DNA of 6,348 nt. It comes from Anaerolineae bacterium (GTDB lineage: Bacteria; Chloroflexota; Anaerolineae; Anaerolineales; Villigracilaceae). The position numbers and the translations under genes were made by a program. Of this stretch, positions 1 to 4,407 are shown in pieces. The stretch spans positions 1 to 6,348 of the forward strand of contig DQGV01000128.1 of the NCBI GenBank assembly GCA_003524705.1, in the 5' to 3' direction. A model generated the notes under the pieces. The model was not told the DNA's origin, did not search any database, and worked only from the letters and a program-made list of their open reading frames with translations. Within the stretch, counting starts at the first letter, position 1, and each line of letters starts with the position of its first letter.

Positions 1-425
1 TATTAAGTGCCACAATTTTGTTGAGCATTTTCACTGGTGGAATTTTAGGGTTTCGAGCTGTATTCTTACAAGTGAAACAATCTATGTATATTGAAGCGGC
101 GAAGGCGTATGGCGCAAGCAATATGCGGATTATTTTCAAATATTTAATTCCACGCATGATTCCGTTGTTGATTCCCGGTCTTGTGCAATCGGTACCTGCG
201 TTTGTATTTCTTGAAGCATCTTTAGCAGTGATTGGCTTAGGTGACCCAGTCTTACCCACATGGGGAAAAATTATTCAAGATGCTAATTCAAACGGCGCAT
301 TATATAAAGGTTATTACTACTGGGTGCTTGAACCAGCCGCATTATTAATTGTTACCGGACTTGCATTCGCTGTATTGGGTTTTGCCTTAGATAGAATTTT
401 TAATCCGAGGTTGAGGGATGTATGA
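1..425 (+). CDS. DppC/OppC-type ABC transporter permease, C-terminal part (5' end outside window)
   Basis: This is the inner-membrane permease subunit of a peptide/nickel/oligosaccharide-type ABC importer (binding-protein-dependent transport family, BPD_transp_1). The frame is open from base 3 back to the window edge, so the TTG at 18 is not a true start; about 140 residues are visible, roughly half or less of a normal 280-340 aa DppC. The EAA coupling loop, which docks on the ATPases, is clear at nt 93-152 (EAAKAYGAS, then a conserved LIP). It is followed by a hydrophobic stretch (LIPGLVQSVPAFVFLEASL), the family motif GLGDP..PTWGKII, a last membrane helix (AALLIVTGLAFAVLGFALD) and the typical NPRLRDV tail. 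The stop overlaps the next start as ATGA, implying translational coupling to the DppD-type ATPase. The substrate cannot be told from this part; relatives move di/oligopeptides or oligosaccharides. Confidence 0.93.
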   Translation, partial: LSATILLSIFTGGILGFRAVFLQVKQSMYIEAAKAYGASNMRIIFKYLIPRMIPLLIPGLVQSVPAFVFLEASLAVIGLGDPVLPTWGKIIQDANSNGALYKGYYYWVLEPAALLIVTGLAFAVLGFALDRIFNPRLRDV

Positions 426-1387
426 GTGTGGTTAAAACTCAAGAGTTGTTAAGGATTGAAAATTTAAATTTACATTTCAGAACAACCAAAGGAGTTGTAC
501 AAGCTGTTGACGGTGTAGATTTTGAACTCAATACAAACCGAGCTGTTGTGATTCTCGGCGAATCTGGTTGCGGAAAAACTTCTTTATCCAAAGCATTGCT
601 TCGCATTTTGCCGCGTAATGTAGAAAAATATTCAGGCAATGTATTTCTCAATGGCGCAGATGTGATGGCATTGGATGATGAAGAATATCGTCAAAATGTG
701 CGTTGGGTGAGTATTTCATTAGTTCCACAAGCGGCGATGAATGCATTGAATCCAGTCATCAAAGTTGGAGAACAAGTGGCTGAACCTGCCATGCTTCATT
801 TAGGAGTAAGTAAAACAGAAGCATTGGGTATTGTGCAAAAAATGTTTCAACATGTCGGTGTGCCTTTAGATTTTGTAGAACGTTATCCATTTGAATTAAG
901 TGGTGGAATGCGTCAGCGCGTAGCCATTGCAATGGCGTTGGTCACATCGCCCAATTTGATTGTCTTAGATGAGCCCACATCCGCTTTGGATTTGTTGACT
1001 CAAGCCAACATTATGAATGTTCTCAAACGCATCAAACGGGAATTGGGGACATCGTTCATTTTAATTACGCATGATATTGCAACCTCCAGTGAATTAGCAG
1101 ATGAAGTTGCGATTATGTATGCGGGTCAAATTGTGGAAACGGGTGATGCAAAAGATTTCTTTCCCGCTCCGCTTCATCCTTACTCACAAATGTTGATGGC
1201 AAGTGTGCCGAGGCTTCGTAGTGAATCAGACCCGATATTTATTACAGGACAGCCACCGAGTTTAATGAATCCACCAAGTGGATGCAGATTTGCAGCACGT
1301 TGCCCATTCCGATTTGAAAAATGTAGTCAAGAACCACCTGTTTTTCAAAAAGGAAATCGCAAAGTGAAATGTTGGTTACATGAATGA
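422..1387 (+). CDS. DppD/OppD-type ABC transporter ATPase
   Basis: This 321-aa cytoplasmic ATPase is one of two non-identical motor subunits of the peptide/oligosaccharide importer. All nucleotide-binding motifs are intact: Walker A GESGCGKT (46-53), Q-loop Gln103, signature LSGGMRQR (159-166), Walker B LIVLDEP (179-185) with catalytic Glu184, D-loop SALD (187-190) and switch His217. The C-terminal oligo_HPY extension is present (HPY at 252-254, then GQPPSLMNPPSGC). It carries four cysteines (C288, C294, C301, C317) in the spacing used by Dpp-type ATPases to hold an iron-sulfur cluster. The start at 422 overlaps the permease stop as ATGA. GAGG at 407-410 (11 nt away) or GAGGG at 413-417 (4 nt away) could serve as ribosome binding site. 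The 'D' assignment rests on gene order and on resemblance of the N-terminal region. Substrate unknown. Confidence 0.96.
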   Translation: MSVVKTQELLRIENLNLHFRTTKGVVQAVDGVDFELNTNRAVVILGESGCGKTSLSKALLRILPRNVEKYSGNVFLNGADVMALDDEEYRQNVRWVSISLVPQAAMNALNPVIKVGEQVAEPAMLHLGVSKTEALGIVQKMFQHVGVPLDFVERYPFELSGGMRQRVAIAMALVTSPNLIVLDEPTSALDLLTQANIMNVLKRIKRELGTSFILITHDIATSSELADEVAIMYAGQIVETGDAKDFFPAPLHPYSQMLMASVPRLRSESDPIFITGQPPSLMNPPSGCRFAARCPFRFEKCSQEPPVFQKGNRKVKCWLHE

Positions 1388-1390
1388 AAG

Positions 1391-1984
1391 ATGGGATACA
1401 AAATGTCTAACTTTGCTTTATATGATGTTCTATATATCTTCAAAGATATTCACAAGGTAGTCCTTGAATTTGGAGAAGGATTAACTGAAGACCAATTACG
1501 TTGGAGACCTAGAGGCTACAGCACCTCTATTGGGTTTCATCTTTGGCATTTGGCGCGTGAAACAGATTATTTACGCGCCATTATTTTGGAACGCAATCCA
1601 CAACTCGGCGTAGACTTTGGTGACTCGACTGAGATTTGGGCGAAAGATAATCTTGCAAAAAAATGGGGCTTCCCGACTGAATTAAATGCAACAGTTGGCA
1701 CAGGATTAAGCGACGAAACCGCTTCGGTGTTGCCAATTCCGCCCAAAGATGAATTGATAGATTATCTCAAACGTTCGTATGGAGCATTGCAAGAATTCGT
1801 GAAATTGTTAGATGAAAAATATCCGAACTTTGAGAATTTAGATGACGATATGAAAAAGAGATTACAAAATATCCGTTTGAATTTGCTTGTTTTTCTTTCA
1901 CACGATTGCCGTCACCTCGGCACGATGGAATGTTTGAAAGGCTTGCAAACAGGCTTTGGTTCTGCCACAGAAAAAAGAGGATGA
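1391..1984 (+). CDS. DinB-superfamily (DinB_2-like) protein within the transporter operon
   Basis: This 197-aa soluble protein matches the DinB/YfiT-like four-helix-bundle superfamily. The family holds a metal with three histidines and includes bacillithiol- or mycothiol-dependent transferases and many members of unknown function. Visible hallmarks: the N-terminal RPRGYSTSIGFHLWHLARETD segment around 39-59 with His53 as likely first ligand (His50 nearby), and the late HDCRHLGTME motif at 171-180 supplying His171 and His175 (HxxxH). The middle WAKDNLAKKWGFP segment (83-95) is also typical of DinB_2 proteins. The gene begins 3 bp after the dppD-type stop and ends 15 bp before the dppF-type start, so it is read as part of the transporter mRNA. 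The start is uncertain: ATG at 1391 has almost no room for a ribosome site, while ATG at 1403 (residue 5) has GATGGGA at 1390-1396 region in front of it. Its reaction cannot be predicted, nor any link with transport. Confidence 0.88.
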   Translation: MGYKMSNFALYDVLYIFKDIHKVVLEFGEGLTEDQLRWRPRGYSTSIGFHLWHLARETDYLRAIILERNPQLGVDFGDSTEIWAKDNLAKKWGFPTELNATVGTGLSDETASVLPIPPKDELIDYLKRSYGALQEFVKLLDEKYPNFENLDDDMKKRLQNIRLNLLVFLSHDCRHLGTMECLKGLQTGFGSATEKRG

Positions 1985-1986
1985 AT

Positions 1987-1990
1987 AGGA
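1987..1990 (+). promoter_or_regulatory. Ribosome binding site for the dppF-type gene
   Basis: AGGA lies 9 nt before the ATG at 2000, in the 15-bp gap after the DinB-like gene. It favours 2000 (or the adjacent ATG at 2003) over the later in-frame ATG at 2030, whose residue is Met11. Confidence 0.55.
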
Positions 1991-1999
1991 ACACCACAC

Positions 2000-3028
2000 A
2001 TGATGACCGAAATTCAAGAAGCGAAGAGAATGTCTCCAAAAATAAAAGAAAATAAATCTGTTTTATTATCTATCAAAGATTTGCATGTTTGGTATGAATT
2101 GCGTCGCTTTGGGTTTGGGTCTGCAGGGCATGTTAAAGCAGTGGATGGTGTCAGTTTTGATTTGGCACAAGGCGAAACAGTGGCAGTGGTGGGTGAGAGT
2201 GGATGCGGAAAATCGAGTTTGATGAAAACGATTTTGGGAATCAATATTCCAACCAGTGGTGAATTAATTTTTGAAGGAAAAAATTTAGCGCATCTTAAAC
2301 ATGATGAGTTAAGAAAATATCGTTTTGATATTGGGTACGTGCAACAAGACCCGTATGCGGCATTACCGCCTTTTATGAGCGTCCAAGAAATTTTAGAAGA
2401 ACCGTTAATTATCAGTGGTGTGAAAAATAAAGAAGAACGATTACAACGCATTCACAAAACGATGACCGAAGTGAAACTTCATCCAGTGGATGATTTTATT
2501 CATAAATTTCCGCACATGTTAAGTGGTGGTCAGCAACAACGTGTGGTAATTGCGCGCGCGATGATTTTAGAACCGAAAATGATTGTTGCTGATGAACCTG
2601 TGTCCATGCTGGACGCATCTGTGCGTGTTGAAATTTTGAAATTATTAAAAACATTACAAGAAGAACATAAACTCACGGTCATTTATATTACGCATGATTT
2701 ATCCACTGTAAAATATTTTTCAGCCAGAATTTTTGTGATGTATGCGGGAAATCTCGTTGAAAAATCTGAAACGCGAACTTTGCTTAAAAATCCTTTGCAT
2801 CCTTATACGATGGCGTTGCTTGCCGCAACTTCTGACCCTGATGCCGCCAATGCTGAATCAGATAAAGACATTCCACCTGGCGAGCCACCGAGTTTGGTCA
2901 ACCCGCCAAAGGGATGTCGTTTTCATCCACGTTGTGCCAAAATGATTCAAGGTTTGTGTGATGAAAAAGAACCACCTGATTTTGAACCTGAACCGAATCA
3001 TCTGGTGGCATGTTGGTTGTATCAATGA
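2000..3028 (+). CDS. DppF/OppF-type ABC transporter ATPase
   Basis: This 342-aa cytoplasmic ATPase is the second motor subunit, expected to pair with the DppD-type protein under the two permeases. Motifs in order: the F-type N-terminal segment WYELRRFGFG..GHVKAVDGVSF (31-53), Walker A GESGCGKS (65-72), Q-loop QQDPYAALPP with Gln116, signature LSGGQQQR (174-181), Walker B MIVADEP (194-200) with catalytic Glu199, and switch His232. The D-loop reads SMLD (202-205) instead of the common SALD, a variation I regard as tolerated in this family. The C-terminal oligo_HPY region (HPY 267-269, GEPPSLVNPPKGC) carries four cysteines (C306, C312, C320, C338) with CX5CX7C spacing, comparable with the DppD-type partner. 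The stop at 3026-3028 overlaps the next small gene as ATGA. Length and motif set are those of a normal, functional family member. Confidence 0.96.
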   Translation: MMTEIQEAKRMSPKIKENKSVLLSIKDLHVWYELRRFGFGSAGHVKAVDGVSFDLAQGETVAVVGESGCGKSSLMKTILGINIPTSGELIFEGKNLAHLKHDELRKYRFDIGYVQQDPYAALPPFMSVQEILEEPLIISGVKNKEERLQRIHKTMTEVKLHPVDDFIHKFPHMLSGGQQQRVVIARAMILEPKMIVADEPVSMLDASVRVEILKLLKTLQEEHKLTVIYITHDLSTVKYFSARIFVMYAGNLVEKSETRTLLKNPLHPYTMALLAATSDPDAANAESDKDIPPGEPPSLVNPPKGCRFHPRCAKMIQGLCDEKEPPDFEPEPNHLVACWLYQ

Positions 3029-3219
3029 TGAATGCACGCTTCTTACTTACCTTCGGCGTGATTCTGATGATGGGCGGCATTGTGCTACCCTTCTTGATGA
3101 TTATTAAACTTATTGAAGCCACATTCTTTTTAAGTTTTCTATCTTGGGGTATTTCTACACTTGGTTTGGCATTCGGTACAGTCGGATTTACGTTGTGGAA
3201 TAGAAATAACAAACGTTAA
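3025..3219 (+). CDS. Small two-helix membrane protein of unknown function
   Basis: A 64-aa protein with two hydrophobic segments: about residues 6-27 (FLLTFGVILMMGGIVLPFLMII) and 34-58 (FFLSFLSWGISTLGLAFGTVGFTLW), ending in a charged tail NRNNKR. Lys28 lies between the helices. I chose ATG 3025 because it forms an ATGA overlap with the dppF-type stop, the same coupling seen at the permease/ATPase junction. An in-frame ATG at 3010 would add five residues but lies further inside dppF. No strong ribosome site is visible, so translation would rely on coupling. I do not recognise a family. The steady coding frame, clean membrane topology and tight placement at the end of the operon suggest a real gene, perhaps an accessory subunit of the transporter, but that is inference. 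Its stop overlaps the convergent ctaA stop. Confidence 0.7.
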   Translation: MMNARFLLTFGVILMMGGIVLPFLMIIKLIEATFFLSFLSWGISTLGLAFGTVGFTLWNRNNKR

Positions 3220-4244
3220 TTGTTGTTTTTATCCAACGCACGAAAGCGATGAATAAAGTAAATCGCAAGCCCAAATAAAATCACCGCGTTGGCTTGATGT
3301 AGCAAAGCCACAACAATATTGACATAAGATAAAACGGTGAATATGCCTAAAAGCATTTGTAAAACGATAATGCCAATCAACCATTTCACCCCGTTTTGAA
3401 TATCAGCGGAGTAATTGTTCTTTTTGACAATGTAATACAAAACTGGCATCAAAATTAAAATCGTGAATCCAAACCAACGATGAATAAAGACAATCGTTTG
3501 GGGTGACTCGAGAATATTAATCCATGAATTGAACAAATTTGGTGGAATTAATTTCCCAAACATCAGGGGCCAAGTATCAGACACGTGACCTGCTTTCAAG
3601 CCTGCTGTGAATCCGCCGTAGATGATTTGAATGATGATTAAAACAAACCCAAGCAAAGAAAGTTTAGAAGGTAAAGACCATTTTGCTTTTTGATATTCAA
3701 AACCGTATTTATGACCCAATGCTGTCCATAAGGCAATGCCGAATAAAGCCAATGCCAAAGATAAATGAAGTGTCAAATTGAAATGACTCACAGAAGGTCT
3801 ATCTACAAGTCCGCTGGCGACCATAATCCAACCTGCGAAGGCTTGCGAGATGAATAACATGCCCATCACAAAATACACGCCAAATTCTTTGAATGGAATT
3901 ATCTTTTTGAATAAGAAATAAAAAACGGGAATGGCATAAAACAGACCTGCTAAACGCGCAATCGTGCGATGTGTCCATTCAATCCAGAAGATGTATTTAT
4001 ATTCTTCTAAAGTCATACCTTTGTTAATTAATTGATATTCTGGCGTTTGTTGATATTTTTCAAACTCGGCTTGCCAATCGTGGTACGCCATAGGTGGAAC
4101 TGAACCACTGATTGGATTCCATTCTGTGATGGAAAGTCCAGAACGGGTGAGGCGGGGGAATCCGCCGAAAGAGACGAGGAAAGCCACGATGAAGCAGAAG
4201 ATGAACAACCAGTTCATCACAGTTTTGTTTTGGGTTTGGGGCAT
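3216..4244 (-). CDS. ctaA: Heme A synthase (COX15/CtaA family)
   Basis: This integral membrane enzyme oxidises the C8 methyl of heme O to the formyl of heme A, the cofactor of aa3/caa3 cytochrome oxidases, after CtaB has made heme O. The 342 residues carry about eight membrane helices (near 10-28, 93-113, 120-142, 155-177, 192-212, 250-272, 286-306, 308-331) in two related four-helix halves. Key signs: GGFPRLTRSGLSITEWNP (27-44); E89..H92 (EWTHR), matching the essential Glu/His pair; His160 (NLTLH); and in the second half GGFTAGLKAGHVSDTWPLM, His255 (IHRW) and His316 (LLHQAN). These four histidines are the expected heme ligands. The only cysteine seen is C17 in helix 1, so it lacks the loop cysteine pair of Bacillus-type CtaA and resembles the mitochondrial/alphaproteobacterial type. 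The family's usual GG.TRLT is GGFPRLT here. ATG 4244 is backed by GGAG 8 nt upstream. No ctaB or oxidase gene is next to it. Confidence 0.96.
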   Translation of the reverse strand: MPQTQNKTVMNWLFIFCFIVAFLVSFGGFPRLTRSGLSITEWNPISGSVPPMAYHDWQAEFEKYQQTPEYQLINKGMTLEEYKYIFWIEWTHRTIARLAGLFYAIPVFYFLFKKIIPFKEFGVYFVMGMLFISQAFAGWIMVASGLVDRPSVSHFNLTLHLSLALALFGIALWTALGHKYGFEYQKAKWSLPSKLSLLGFVLIIIQIIYGGFTAGLKAGHVSDTWPLMFGKLIPPNLFNSWINILESPQTIVFIHRWFGFTILILMPVLYYIVKKNNYSADIQNGVKWLIGIIVLQMLLGIFTVLSYVNIVVALLHQANAVILFGLAIYFIHRFRALDKNNN

Positions 4245-4252
4245 GAAAATTT

Positions 4253-4256
4253 CTCC
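4253..4256 (-). promoter_or_regulatory. Ribosome binding site for ctaA
   Basis: On the minus strand GGAG (4256 to 4253) precedes the ATG at 4244 by 8 nt (spacer AAATTTTC), near-ideal placement that fixes the ctaA start. Confidence 0.7.
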
Positions 4257-4313
4257 GAAGTGAAGTGTGAGGATTGTATTCTAATGGAATTAATCAGGTG
4301 TTAGAAAATATGA

Positions 4314-4342
4314 GTAGGGATACGGCGTCGCCGTATCCCTAC
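4314..4342. repeat. 29-bp perfect palindrome, REP-like intergenic element
   Basis: Two perfectly complementary 14-nt arms, GTAGGGATACGGCG (4314-4327) and CGCCGTATCCCTAC (4329-4342), flank a single T at 4328. It sits in the 163-bp gap between the TPR gene and ctaA, both on the minus strand. Its arms are clearly GC-richer than the AT-rich DNA around it. No proper T-run follows on either strand: the minus strand reads TCATATTTTCT after the stem, the plus strand AATGTTGAAAG. That makes a standard intrinsic terminator unlikely, though the RNA hairpin might still slow polymerase or protect an mRNA end. The GTAGGG...CCCTAC shape resembles, from memory, palindromes scattered between genes in Chloroflexota and cyanobacteria; copy number cannot be judged here because no second copy lies in the window. 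Confidence 0.75.
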
Positions 4343-4407
4343 AATGTTGAAAGTTAAATAAAAGATGTATGAAACAGAATCAAGTTTCCCCGTAAGCATG
4401 AGGCGTT

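Noticed and set aside
2014..2451. Minus-strand open frame opposite the dppF-type gene
   Set aside because: The plus frame has every ABC ATPase motif; the antisense frame shows no domain and is a coding shadow.
1250..2930. Similar segments near 1250-1290 and 2880-2925 (CCACCGAGTTT) as a direct repeat
   Set aside because: They encode the same PPSL.NPP.GC motif in the paralogous ATPases, so the likeness is homology, not a DNA repeat element.
3208..3230. Possible terminator at the end of the plus-strand operon: AACAA/TTGTT stem with a 7-nt loop, then G and T5
   Set aside because: The stem is only 5 bp with a single G-C pair and lies in coding sequence; it is too weak to call.
4273..4278. TACAAT on the minus strand as a -10 box for ctaA
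   Set aside because: No recognisable -35 element lies 16-18 bp upstream (the region reads ACACCT), and such a hexamer is expected by chance in AT-rich DNA.
4353..4391. TTGATT and TATTTA with 17-bp spacing on the minus strand as a second ctaA promoter
   Set aside because: Both boxes match the consensus poorly, and the palindrome would lie in the leader; not supported enough to list.
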